Shown: piece by piece, positions 29,135-37,091 of the stretch
How positions within the stretch are numbered: position 1 is the first letter of the stretch
How the letters are laid out: every line of letters begins with the position of its first letter
Origin: Clostridia bacterium
GTDB taxonomy: Bacteria > Bacillota > Clostridia > Oscillospirales > Acutalibacteraceae
Direction of reading: 5' to 3'
DNA: 64,000 bases
NCBI GenBank assembly: GCA_017438845.1
Contig: JAFRUO010000021.1
Span: 124,001-188,000 of the forward strand
Program-made: the position numbers and the translations under genes
Notes under the pieces: generated by a model
What the model saw: the letters and a program-made list of their open reading frames with translations, nothing else
What the model was told of the DNA's origin: nothing
Database searches by the model: none

Positions 29135-29998
29135 ATGGCTAACAGAAAAGGCGGACTGGGCAAGGGTATCGACGCCCTGATTTATGACAATTCCGTTGAA
29201 AGCTCGCTTGCGGAGGCGGTTAAGCTTCCGATTGACGAAATTGAACCCAATCACGACCAGCCGAGAAAAAGCTTTGAGGCGGAGGCGCTTTCCGAGCTTT
29301 CGGCAAGTATAAAGGAACACGGAATTTTACAGCCGTTGCTTGTAAGGCCGATGACAAACGGAGGCTACAGGCTTGTAGCAGGAGAAAGAAGATACCGCGC
29401 GGCGAGGATGGCGGGGCTTACAGAGGTTCCCGTTACCATCAGGGAGATGACCGATGAGGAGGAAAGCCTCTTTGCGCTGATTGAAAACCTGCACAGGGAG
29501 GACCTTAACGCCGTTGAAGAGGCCGAGGGAATCAAGACCCTGATAGACAGCTTCGGCTTAACGCAGGAGCAGGCGGCGCAGAGAATCGGAAAGTCGAGGA
29601 CTGCCGTAACGAACAGTCTGAGGCTGCTTTCACTGCCCGAGGAAATATCGGAGCTTTTAAAGCAGAACAAAATATCAATGGGTCACGCCAGAGCCCTGCT
29701 CGGCTTTGACGACGAAAAGGAAGCCGTCGGCATAGCGCAGGCGGTTGCGAAGGACGGGCTTTCGGTACGAGAGGTCGAAAGGCTTGCAAAGGGGTCTAAA
29801 CGCAAGCCCGGTAAGACCAAAAAAAGAGAGCAGAAAAGAGACAAATTTTACGACGAGGTTGAAATCGCCCTTGCAGGCACGCTTGCAAGAAGGGTCAAGG
29901 TTTACAACACCGCGTCGGGCAACGGAACGCTTGAAATTGAGTTCTTCTCAAAGGAGGACCTTGCGTTTCTTGCAAACCAGATAGATGAGCTTGAATAA
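29135..29998 (+). CDS. parB: chromosome partitioning protein ParB/Spo0J
   Basis: CTP-dependent DNA clamp loading at parS. It starts NRKGGLGKGIDALI, the N-terminal ParA-interacting peptide typical of ParB and absent from the Noc paralogue. NHDQPRKSFEAEALSELSAS is near residue 35, the CTP-binding GERRYRAARM near 85, the helix-turn-helix LTQEQAAQRIGKSRTAVTNS near 132, and a basic linker (KRKPGKTKKREQKRDK) near 225 precedes the dimerisation domain. Length 287. serS follows after 17 nt. Confidence 0.95.
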   Translation: MANRKGGLGKGIDALIYDNSVESSLAEAVKLPIDEIEPNHDQPRKSFEAEALSELSASIKEHGILQPLLVRPMTNGGYRLVAGERRYRAARMAGLTEVPVTIREMTDEEESLFALIENLHREDLNAVEEAEGIKTLIDSFGLTQEQAAQRIGKSRTAVTNSLRLLSLPEEISELLKQNKISMGHARALLGFDDEKEAVGIAQAVAKDGLSVREVERLAKGSKRKPGKTKKREQKRDKFYDEVEIALAGTLARRVKVYNTASGNGTLEIEFFSKEDLAFLANQIDELE

Positions 29999-30015
29999 AC
30001 ACGGAGGAACAAAAA

Positions 30016-31299
30016 ATGCTTGACATCAAATTTTTAAGGGAAAACCCCGAAGCAGTAAAGGAAAACATTAAAAAGAAATTTCAGGACGAGAAGCTAAAGC
30101 TTGTTGACGAGGTAATCGAAATCGACAAAAGCTTCAGAGAGGCAAAAAATAAGGGCGACACCCTTCGCGCCGACCGTAACCGCATAAGCAAGGAAATCGG
30201 CGCATTTATGGCGAAGAAGCTTATCGACGACGCACAGAAGGCAAAGGAAAAGGTTAAGGAAATCAACGACGAGCTGCTTTCGCTTGAAAAGAAAGAGGAG
30301 GAGCTTGCCGCAGAGCTGAAAAAGAGAATGCTCGTTATTCCGAACATTATCGGCAAGGACGTACCCATCGGCAAGGATGACTCGGAAAACGTCGAGCTTG
30401 AAAAATTCGGCGAGCCCGTTGTGCCCGATTACGAAATTCCTTACCACGTTGATATTATGGAGAGCTTTGACGGCATTGACCTTGACTCAGCAAGAAAGAC
30501 CAGCGGAAACGGCTTTTATTATCTCAAGGGCGACATTGCAAGGCTTCATTCCGCAGTGCTTTCCTACGCAAGGGACTTTATGATTGACAGGGGCTTTACC
30601 TATTATGTTCCTCCGTTTATGATAAGAAGCGATGTTGTTACCGGCGTTATGAGCTTTGCCGAAATGGAAAACATGATGTACAAAATCGAGGGCGAGGACC
30701 TTTACCTTATCGGTACAAGCGAGCATTCGATGATAGGCAAGTTTATCAACACCATTATTCCCGAGGACGAGGTTCCGCAGGCACTCACAAGCTATTCTCC
30801 CTGCTTCAGAAAAGAGGTAGGCGCTCACGGCATTGAGGAGAGAGGCGTTTACAGAATACATCAGTTTGAAAAGCAGGAAATGGTCGTTGTCTGCAAGCCG
30901 GAGGAAAGCGACATATGGTATGACAGACTCTGGCAGAACACCGTTGATTTCTTCAGAAGCCTTGATATTCCCGTAAGAACGCTTGAGTGCTGCTCGGGCG
31001 ACCTTGCCGACTTGAAGGTAAAGAGCCTTGACGTCGAGGCGTGGAGTCCCAGACAGCAGAAGTATTTTGAGGTCGGCTCCTGCTCAAACCTCGGTGACGC
31101 TCAGGCGAGAAGACTCGGCATAAGAATTAAGGGCAAGGACGGAAACTACTTTGCCCACACGCTTAACAACACCGTTGTTGCGCCGCCGAGAATGCTGATT
31201 GCGTTTCTTGAAAACAACCTTAACGAGGACGGAAGCGTAAGCATTCCCGAGCCGTTGAGGATGTATATGGGCGGTAAGAGCAAAATCGAAAAGAAATAA
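30016..31299 (+). CDS. serS: seryl-tRNA synthetase
   Basis: Class II synthetase charging tRNA-Ser (and tRNA-Sec). Residues 30-100 form the coiled-coil arm that grips the tRNA long variable loop (highly charged, KAKEKVKEINDELLSLEKKE). Class II motif 2 is FRKEVGAHGIEERGVYRIHQ (near 270) and motif 3 is LNNTVVAPPRMLIAFLENN (near 378). Length 427 is typical. GGAGGA precedes the ATG. There is no T-box before it; it appears to be read from the par operon. Confidence 0.96.
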   Translation: MLDIKFLRENPEAVKENIKKKFQDEKLKLVDEVIEIDKSFREAKNKGDTLRADRNRISKEIGAFMAKKLIDDAQKAKEKVKEINDELLSLEKKEEELAAELKKRMLVIPNIIGKDVPIGKDDSENVELEKFGEPVVPDYEIPYHVDIMESFDGIDLDSARKTSGNGFYYLKGDIARLHSAVLSYARDFMIDRGFTYYVPPFMIRSDVVTGVMSFAEMENMMYKIEGEDLYLIGTSEHSMIGKFINTIIPEDEVPQALTSYSPCFRKEVGAHGIEERGVYRIHQFEKQEMVVVCKPEESDIWYDRLWQNTVDFFRSLDIPVRTLECCSGDLADLKVKSLDVEAWSPRQQKYFEVGSCSNLGDAQARRLGIRIKGKDGNYFAHTLNNTVVAPPRMLIAFLENNLNEDGSVSIPEPLRMYMGGKSKIEKK

Positions 31300-31313
31300 G
31301 CAGACTTAATCAG

Positions 31314-31338
31314 GGCGGAGCTTAGGCTCCGCCTTTTT
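31314..31338 (+). terminator. serS terminator
   Basis: Perfect GGCGGAGC / GCTCCGCC stem, 4-nt loop and five Ts, 14 nt past the serS stop. Confidence 0.9.
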
Positions 31339-31405
31339 GCGCTTTTCGAAAATGTTTTAGGCGTTTTGACGAAAAAGCAATTTTAAAAAAGTGAATTTCA
31401 ATTCA

Positions 31406-31440
31406 CTGAAAACAACGCGTTTTCAGGCAAAGACAAGCTT
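31406..31440. repeat. small palindromic element similar to the rsmG terminator
   Basis: CTGAAAAC-aacgc-GTTTTCAG followed by a GGCAAAG spacer and CTTTTTTT. The 26560-26600 element has the same core and tail. A second small hairpin, GTGAAT/ATTCAC (31391-31406), adjoins it. Beyond these the 31339-31520 stretch shows nothing coding. Confidence 0.5.
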
Positions 31441-31521
31441 TTTTTAATAAATACCAAACGTACAGAAATATTATCGGGTAAACTTGCACAAAAAATTTTT
31501 AAAAAAATTAGTAAAAAACAC

Positions 31522-31550
31522 TTGACAAATAGTACAGATGGTGTTATTAT
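31522..31550 (+). promoter_or_regulatory. strong promoter of the candidate ncRNA
   Basis: Consensus TTGACA (31522-31527), 17-nt spacer and TATTAT (31545-31550). The expected start is at 31556-31558, exactly where the closing stem of the RNA begins. Confidence 0.85.
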
Positions 31551-31556
31551 ACTGTC

Positions 31557-31687
31557 ACAGAAAGGCAAGGACAACGTCCTTCCGTTCTTAATCTCGCTTC
31601 GGCGAGTTTATATATAGCGTTTTTACTTTTTCATATACAATCCTAACCCCTTTTTTGTGAGAAAAGCCGTAGTCATACGGCTTTTTT
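31557..31687 (+). ncRNA. candidate structured small RNA, unknown family
   Basis: About 130 nt between a strong promoter and a good terminator, with no ORF. The 5' end CACAGAAAGG (31556-31565) can pair along all ten positions (two G-U) with CTTTTTTGTG (31650-31659), closing the molecule. Inside are AAGGAC-aac-GTCCTT (31567-31581) and CTCGC-ttcg-GCGAG (31593-31606, a stable UUCG tetraloop). The terminator is AAAAGCCGTA / TACGGCTTTTTT (about 31661-31687). It lacks the GGAAG loop of SRP RNA, the length and central bubble of 6S RNA, and T-box motifs. It could alternatively be an attenuator leader for the HAD gene 70 nt downstream. Confidence 0.6.
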
Positions 31688-31756
31688 CATTTATTTTTTT
31701 ATTTGATATGGAAATAACAAGGAAAATGTGATAAAATTTTAACGAGGTAATTGAGC

Positions 31757-32446
31757 ATGGTAAAAAATATTTTGTTTGATCTGGATGACACCCTGCTTGA
31801 CTTTACCGCTTCCGAGCGGCACGCTCTGGCGCTTACCCTTGAGGCCTTCGGGATTGCGCCCGAAAAGGAAATACTCGACGCATATCACGAGATTAACCGA
31901 CAGCAATGGGAAAGGCTCGAAAGGGGAGAGCTTACCAAGAAGCAGGTAAAGCTTTCAAGGTATCGCATTCTTCTTGATAAATTTGATATTAAAAAGCCTT
32001 CTGCCGGGGAAATATCCGCTTCCTACGAGTCAAAGCTTTGCGAGAGCTGTTACGTTATTGATTATGCGAAGCAGCTGCTTGAGAGCCTGTATGGGGATTT
32101 CAGCCTGTATCTTGTTTCAAACGGCGGGAAAAGAGTTCAGCAGGCAAGGGTTAAAGGCTCAAAAATTGGGAAATATTTTAACGGGATTTTTATTTCCGAG
32201 GAAATCGGCTTTAATAAGCCCGATGAAAGATTTTTTATAAACGCCTTTAAAGACGTACCCGACTTTAAAAGGGAAGAAAGCGTTATTTTGGGCGACTCTC
32301 TTACCTCCGATATACTCGGCGGAAAAAATTTCGGAATTAAAACCGTGTGGTTTAACAGGACGGGCACCGAAAACCGCAAGGGCATTTTCCCCGATTATGA
32401 AATATTCAGCTTAAAGGAATTTGAAGAATTAGTTTATAAAATATAA
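31757..32446 (+). CDS. HAD hydrolase, YjjG-type 5'-nucleotidase
   Basis: Haloacid dehalogenase-fold phosphatase of about 229 residues. Motif I FDLDDTLLDF carries the nucleophile Asp near residue 9, motif II is LVSNGG near 118, the motif III Lys is in FNKPDERF near 155, and motif IV is ILGDSLTSDI near 178. The C1 helical cap and the LVSNG/GxxKPD spacing resemble YjjG, which dephosphorylates non-canonical pyrimidine nucleotides; the substrate here is unproven. A TTG at 31751 is in frame, but the ATG at 31757 spaces better from GAGG. copA follows 9 nt downstream. Confidence 0.85.
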   Translation: MVKNILFDLDDTLLDFTASERHALALTLEAFGIAPEKEILDAYHEINRQQWERLERGELTKKQVKLSRYRILLDKFDIKKPSAGEISASYESKLCESCYVIDYAKQLLESLYGDFSLYLVSNGGKRVQQARVKGSKIGKYFNGIFISEEIGFNKPDERFFINAFKDVPDFKREESVILGDSLTSDILGGKNFGIKTVWFNRTGTENRKGIFPDYEIFSLKEFEELVYKI

Positions 32447-32455
32447 GGAGAAAAT

Positions 32456-34678
32456 ATGTTACAGAAATACAGAATAACCGGTATGTCGTGCTCTGCATGC
32501 TCGGCGGCGGTTGAAAGGGCAGTAAAAAAATGCGACGGAGTAAGCTCCGTTCAGGTAAACCTTCTCGCAAACAATATGCTTTGCGAATACGAAGAGGACA
32601 AAATTAACGATGAGGCGATAATAAAAGCCGTAGAAAACGCAGGCTACGGGGCATCCGTTTATTCGTACGCGGACAGCGTGCCTGAGGAGGAGGAAAAATA
32701 CACTCCGATTAAGACAAGGCTTATCCTGTCGGTAGCCCTTCTCGTGTGCCTTATGTATATTTCAATGGGTCATATGCTCGGGCTTCCGCTGCCCGGCTTT
32801 ATCTCGCCGCACCATAACGCTCTCGGCTTCTGCCTGGCACAGCTTGCGTTAGCGCTTCCGATTATTTACCTTAACAGAAAGTTCTATATCAGCGGATATA
32901 AGGCGCTTTTCAAGCTTCATCCGAACATGGACTCTCTTGTGGCGCTCGGCTCGTCCGCTTCGCTTATATACGGAATCGTTGCGACGGTGATTATTGCCGC
33001 GGCTTCCTCAAAGGGCGACAGTGAAACCGTGATGAAATACGTTACCAACCTTTATTTTGAAGGCTCGGCTATGATACTAACTCTTGTAACCGTCGGAAAA
33101 TATCTTGAGGACAGGGCTAAAAAGAAAACGGGCTCTGCAATAGCAAGGCTTGTTGACCTTACGCCGAAAACCGCAACGGTTATACGCGACGGTGAGGAGC
33201 TTACCGTGCCCTCGGAGGAGCTGAAAAAAGGAGATATTATCCTTGTGCACCCGGGTGAGAGCATCTGTGTTGACGGCGTTGTGACCGAAGGCAGCTCCTC
33301 GGTTGACGAGGCGGCAATCACCGGTGAAAGCCTTCCCGTTGAAAAGAAGCCCGGCGACCGTGTTGTTTCGGCTTCAATTAATCAGAACGGCTCGTTTAAA
33401 ATGAGGGCGGAGAAGGTCGGCTTTGAAACCACGCTGTCAAAGATTATAGATTTGGTTGAAAGCGCAGGAGCCTCCAAGGCTCCCGTGTCACGCCTTGCGG
33501 ACAAAATAGCGGGAATATTCGTTCCCATTGTAATGGGTATTTCCGTGCTGACGGCGGTTATATGGGCGCTTGTAAGCCATGACGCTTCGCTTGCGTTTCG
33601 CTGTGCGGTCAGCGTGCTTGTAATTTCCTGCCCATGCGCTCTCGGACTTGCTACCCCGGTTGCGATAACCGTTGCAGTCGGAAGATGCGCTCAAAAGGGA
33701 ATCTTAATTAAATCCGCACAGGCAATAGAAGCGCTGAGTTCCGTCGATACGGTGGTGCTTGACAAAACGGGCACCGTAACAAAGGGCAGACCCGAAATAG
33801 CCTTCTCAAGCTGCTTCGGCATTTCCGAGGAGGAAGTGAAGAGAATTGCGCTGAGCCTTGAAAAAAACAGCGAGCATCCGTTGGCTGACGCCGTGGTAAG
33901 GTACTGCGGCAGCGCGGAGCCGTATGAAATTACGGATTTTGAATCGGTTACCGGCAAAGGCGTATGCGCCTTGATTGACGGCAAAAGATATTATGCCGGC
34001 AACGAGGACTTTTTTGAAAGCGTCGGTATAGACAAAGACAGCGTTGAGGACGTTTCCGAAATTAAGGAGGACGGGCAGAGCGTTATTTACATTTTTGACT
34101 CTCAAAGAGTGCTTGCCGTTTTAGGGGCAAAGGACGCCATCAAGCCCACAAGCGTCGAGGCAATCAAACAAATGAAGAACCTTGGTCTTGAGGTGATTAT
34201 GCTTACGGGCGACAGCGAAAGCGCCGCCGAAAGCATAGCAAAGCAGGCGGGAATAACAAGCTACGTTTCAAGAGTTTTGCCCGAAAACAAATTCACAAAA
34301 ATTGACGAAATGAAAAACTCGGGCAAAAAGGTTGCAATGATAGGCGACGGAATTAACGACTCTCCTGCGCTGGTCAGGGCTGATGTCGGAATGGCAATCG
34401 GCAACGGCACGGATATAGCGATTGACTCCGCCGACATAGTTCTTACAAACGGCGACCTGAAATCTGCGGCGGACGCAATCGACTTTTCAAGGAAAACCCT
34501 GCTCAACATAAAGGAAAACCTTTTCTGGGCGTTTTTCTACAATGTTATTTGTATTCCGCTTGCCGCAGGCGCGCTTTACGCCCCGTTCGGTATACTTTTA
34601 AACCCGATGATAGCGGCGGCGGCAATGAGTATGTCGTCACTGTTTGTGGTTACAAACGCATTAAGACTTTATAAATAA
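32456..34678 (+). CDS. copA: copper-translocating P1B-type ATPase
   Basis: Heavy-metal pump of 740 residues that exports Cu(I). One N-terminal HMA domain carries GMSCSACS (residues 8-15). Eight membrane segments are expected; the transmembrane metal motif is CPC in [16 protein letters not shown] (near 395). The actuator motif TGES is near 290, the phosphorylation site DKTGTVTKG near 440, the P1B-specific HP in [10 protein letters not shown] near 480, and [10 protein letters not shown] near 630. AAGGAG precedes the ATG. The CopZ-like gene follows 17 nt downstream; no CopY/CsoR regulator is adjacent. Confidence 0.94.
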   Translation: MLQKYRITGMSCSACSAAVERAVKKCDGVSSVQVNLLANNMLCEYEEDKINDEAIIKAVENAGYGASVYSYADSVPEEEEKYTPIKTRLILSVALLVCLMYISMGHMLGLPLPGFISPHHNALGFCLAQLALALPIIYLNRKFYISGYKALFKLHPNMDSLVALGSSASLIYGIVATVIIAAASSKGDSETVMKYVTNLYFEGSAMILTLVTVGKYLEDRAKKKTGSAIARLVDLTPKTATVIRDGEELTVPSEELKKGDIILVHPGESICVDGVVTEGSSSVDEAAITGESLPVEKKPGDRVVSASINQNGSFKMRAEKVGFETTLSKIIDLVESAGASKAPVSRLADKIAGIFVPIVMGISVLTAVIWALVSHDASLAFRCAVSVLVISCPCALGLATPVAITVAVGRCAQKGILIKSAQAIEALSSVDTVVLDKTGTVTKGRPEIAFSSCFGISEEEVKRIALSLEKNSEHPLADAVVRYCGSAEPYEITDFESVTGKGVCALIDGKRYYAGNEDFFESVGIDKDSVEDVSEIKEDGQSVIYIFDSQRVLAVLGAKDAIKPTSVEAIKQMKNLGLEVIMLTGDSESAAESIAKQAGITSYVSRVLPENKFTKIDEMKNSGKKVAMIGDGINDSPALVRADVGMAIGNGTDIAIDSADIVLTNGDLKSAADAIDFSRKTLLNIKENLFWAFFYNVICIPLAAGALYAPFGILLNPMIAAAAMSMSSLFVVTNALRLYK

Positions 34679-34695
34679 TAAAAAGGAGAAACATT

Positions 34696-34905
34696 ATGAA
34701 AACAGAGGTATTTATTGACGGTATGCACTGCGAGCACTGTGTTGCGGCGGCCGAAAAGGCGTTGCTGGGGCTCGGCAAAATCGACAAGGTTAAGGTAAGC
34801 CTTAAGAAGGGAAAGGCGACGGTGCACAGCGCCTCTCCGCTTGACAGCGAAGCGGTAAAAAGCTGTATTGCCGAAGCGGGCTTCACCGTTACGGAAATCA
34901 AATGA
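34696..34905 (+). CDS. copZ: CopZ-like copper chaperone
   Basis: A 69-residue single HMA domain with the metal-binding loop GMHCEHC (residues 9-15) and the typical ferredoxin-like pattern VKVSLKKGKATVHS. It should deliver Cu(I) to the ATPase encoded directly upstream. It ends the operon; a terminator follows at 34911. Confidence 0.92.
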   Translation: MKTEVFIDGMHCEHCVAAAEKALLGLGKIDKVKVSLKKGKATVHSASPLDSEAVKSCIAEAGFTVTEIK

Positions 34906-34910
34906 TTTTA

Positions 34911-34938
34911 AACGCTTCTCTTCGGAGAGGCGTTTTTA
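34911..34938 (+). terminator. copA-copZ terminator
   Basis: AACGCTTCTC / GAGAGGCGTT stem (one G-U) capped by a UUCG tetraloop and followed by TTT, 5 nt after the copZ stop. Confidence 0.85.
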
Positions 34939-34986
34939 AATAAATGCGTATCTTTATTGATTATCCTTTTAAACTGTGCTAAAATT

Positions 34987-35153
34987 ATTTTCGACCGAAA
35001 GGGGAAACGGGTGCAAATCCCGTACGAGCCCGTCGCCGTGAAATGCACTTAACTTTCACCTTGCCCGAAGCCACAAATTCGGGGACAAGCCATTGAATGC
35101 TTATTCGAGAAGGCGGTGAAAGGCATTGAGTCGAAATATCCTGCGGTCAAAAA
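34987..35153 (+). ncRNA. cobalamin riboswitch
   Basis: The 5' core GGGGAAACGGGTGCAAATCC and CCCGTCGCCGTGA match the conserved cobalamin aptamer blocks, followed by AAGCCATTG and GAGAAGGCGG. The B12-box-like AGTCGAAATATCCTGC lies at 35129-35144, and P1 closes as GACCG (34993-34997) with CGGTC (35144-35148). Downstream, TCTCC (35154-35158) can pair either with GGAGA at 35180-35184 or with the identical GGAGA in the ribosome-binding site at 35203-35207, a plausible translational switch. It precedes the DUF4430 and ECF-S genes. Confidence 0.88.
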
Positions 35154-35213
35154 TCTCCGCATAGCCGCGAGCGCCGGTTGGAGAAAATCTAAATTAAAAA
35201 CAGGAGAGAAATT

Positions 35214-35684
35214 ATGACAAAGACAAGATTTACAAAAATTCTGTCTGTGCTTCTCTGCTTAGCGCTTGTTGTGGCAATCGCATTGACAGTTGTGGGATGC
35301 ACAAAGAAGAATGAGGAACCCTCGACAACGGCTGCGCCCGTTACTCAGGCGGCATCGGCTGCAGAGGAGGTTACAAAGCTCGGTGAGGGCGAAAAGGTGT
35401 TTACCTTCGTTGCCAAGGACTATGACGGCAACGAAACCAAGTTCGAAATTTCGAGCAACGCTTCCAAGCTCGGCGAGGCGCTTCTTGAGCAGAAGCTTAT
35501 TGCAGGCGACGAGTCAGAATACGGTCTTTTTGTTAAAACGGTTAACGGCAAGACCTACGACGGCTCGGACAAGGTTTATTGGATGCTTTACATTGACGGA
35601 GAAATGGCGCCCACCGGAGTTGACTCAACAGACCTTGTTGCAGGTAAGACTTATAGCTTTATAGCTGAAAAATCAAATTACTGA
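35214..35684 (+). CDS. DUF4430 (transcobalamin-like) lipoprotein
   Basis: A 156-residue secreted lipoprotein. The signal peptide has a lipobox at VVGC (Cys29), then an Ala/Thr-rich linker, then a DUF4430 domain of about 100 residues (EKVFTFVAKDYDGNETKF, KTYDGSDKVYWMLYIDGE, DLVAGKTYSFIAE). DUF4430 resembles the C-terminal domain of transcobalamin and intrinsic factor, and the gene lies directly under a cobalamin riboswitch, so corrinoid binding at the cell surface is inferred. The ECF S-component gene begins 2 nt later. Confidence 0.85.
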   Translation: MTKTRFTKILSVLLCLALVVAIALTVVGCTKKNEEPSTTAAPVTQAASAAEEVTKLGEGEKVFTFVAKDYDGNETKFEISSNASKLGEALLEQKLIAGDESEYGLFVKTVNGKTYDGSDKVYWMLYIDGEMAPTGVDSTDLVAGKTYSFIAEKSNY

Positions 35685-35686
35685 TA

Positions 35687-36208
35687 ATGAAAATACGAAC
35701 AAGGGACTATGTTGTGCTTGCCATGCTCGGAGCGCTTACCTTTGTTTCCAAGCAGGCAATGGAATTTGCCCCTAACGTACATCTGATTGCGGTGTTTATA
35801 ACGGCGGTAACCGTCGTTTACCGCAAATATGCTCTGTATACCGTTTATGTGTTTGTGTTTCTGACAGGGCTTATCAACGGCTTTGCGCTGTGGTGGATAC
35901 CCTATCTGTATATCTGGACAGTGCTTTGGGCGGCGGTAATGCTGCTGCCGAAGCATATGTCCGAGGACACGGCGAAGTTTGCCTATATGACCGTATGCGG
36001 ATTGCACGGACTTCTGTACGGCACGCTGTACGCGCCGTTTCAGGCGATTGCGTTTCACCTTGATTTCAAGGGAATGCTTACCTGGATTGCCGCAGGCTTC
36101 CCTTGGGACATTATCCACGGAGTAAGCAATTTCTGGATGGCGGTTCTGATTCTTCCGTTTATTCAGGCGATTAAAAAGGCACAGAGCATCGCAGAAAAAA
36201 GTGTATAA
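35687..36208 (+). CDS. ECF transporter S component, probable cobalamin or precursor uptake
   Basis: A 173-residue membrane protein with about five to six hydrophobic segments. The start TRDYVVLAMLGALTFVSKQAM contains the A-x3-A-type helix that S components use to dock on EcfT. No EcfA/A'/T genes are adjacent, so it would share the general energising module (group II). Substrate is inferred from the riboswitch and DUF4430 neighbour; it resembles small S components of the QueT/CblT-like class, but the exact family is not certain. Confidence 0.8.
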   Translation: MKIRTRDYVVLAMLGALTFVSKQAMEFAPNVHLIAVFITAVTVVYRKYALYTVYVFVFLTGLINGFALWWIPYLYIWTVLWAAVMLLPKHMSEDTAKFAYMTVCGLHGLLYGTLYAPFQAIAFHLDFKGMLTWIAAGFPWDIIHGVSNFWMAVLILPFIQAIKKAQSIAEKSV

Positions 36209-36212
36209 AACG

Positions 36213-36245
36213 AATCCCCGAAGGCTTTCTTCGGGGATTTTCCTT
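36213..36245 (+). terminator. terminator after the ECF-S gene (shared with GDPD)
   Basis: AATCCCCGAA / TTCGGGGATT stem with a 7-nt loop and TTTTCC tail. It lies between convergent genes, so it may serve both; the GDPD stop is at 36251. Confidence 0.85.
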
Positions 36246-36250
36246 TTGTG

Positions 36251-36997
36251 CTATATCATTTTGCCGAGCACCGTGGGGTACCTTGTAGTTATGTTGTCGG
36301 GTGCAACCGACAGCAGACGGCGCATAACCCGCTTGCTGTTTGCCGTCCAGCAGGAAACGAGCAAACCGTTTTCGTGAAAAAGACCCACCATACTGTGCGA
36401 GGCGCTTCTGTAATTGCAGTTGATTCCTATCGCCGAGCTGTCCTTAACCTTTTTTAAGGCGTCGTAAAGACCCTTGCCGTGTCTTTTTCCGAAACCGAGG
36501 TTTAGGTTGAGGAAATACGGGAGACCGCCTCCGTCTTTTCTGACAGCATCAAGGAAATCCTCGGTCACTCCCGTATAAAAGCATCTGTCACGAAGTCCGT
36601 ACTTTTCGACAACTGCCACGGCGTTCGGAAGAAAAGCCGTTGATTTTAAATCAAGATTAAGCTTTACACTGTCCGAGCTTTCGCTTATGTATTTAAGAGC
36701 CTCGTCAAATAAAAGCCCCTCGCCGTCCGCCGCCTCGTTCTTGTGAATCAGTACGGGCGTGCCGTCGCTGCGGAAGGTCAGGTCAACCTCAAGCACCGAA
36801 GCTTTAATTTCGATTGCTTTTTCAAGAAACTCCGTTGAATTGTCCTCGGTGTGCTCACAGCCCGAGTGTGCCGTCACAGTGAAACCGGGAGGCAGCTTAC
36901 CGGGCTTTTTTCTCATAATAAATGTAAAAACAACAGAAAAGGCAATTGCCGCAAGCGCGATAACAGCAATGAAAACAAGAATTACCGTTTTAATCAT
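36251..36997 (-). CDS. membrane-anchored GDPD-like phosphodiesterase
   Basis: About 248 residues: one N-terminal membrane segment (TVILVFIAVIALAAIAF), then a glycerophosphodiester phosphodiesterase-type TIM barrel outside. The opening VTAHSGCEHTEDNSTEF replaces the usual HRG...ENT, while VLEVDLTFRSDGTPVLIH keeps the ExD and His positions and NLDLK follows. The lost Arg and altered ENT make activity or substrate uncertain. GGAGG precedes the ATG at 36997; an upstream TTG (37027) is rejected. Confidence 0.78.
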   Translation of the reverse strand: MIKTVILVFIAVIALAAIAFSVVFTFIMRKKPGKLPPGFTVTAHSGCEHTEDNSTEFLEKAIEIKASVLEVDLTFRSDGTPVLIHKNEAADGEGLLFDEALKYISESSDSVKLNLDLKSTAFLPNAVAVVEKYGLRDRCFYTGVTEDFLDAVRKDGGGLPYFLNLNLGFGKRHGKGLYDALKKVKDSSAIGINCNYRSASHSMVGLFHENGLLVSCWTANSKRVMRRLLSVAPDNITTRYPTVLGKMI

Positions 36998-37053
36998 TTT
37001 TCTTTTGCCCTCCGAATTTAATTGCAATAAAAGATTTTGCGGTTGTTTTCTTT

Positions 37054-37082
37054 ATTATGAAGTAAAACGGCAGGCTTGTCAA
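37054..37082 (-). promoter_or_regulatory. promoter of the GDPD-like gene
   Basis: On the minus strand TTGACA (37077-37082) and CATAAT (37054-37059) with a 17-nt spacer, just after the upstream kinase-like gene ends. Confidence 0.6.
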
Positions 37083-37091
37083 CCGATTATT

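Noticed and set aside
31557..31687. 6S or SRP RNA identity for the small RNA
   Set aside because: About 130 nt with two small hairpins; there is no long duplex with central bubble (6S) and no GGAAG apical loop (SRP).
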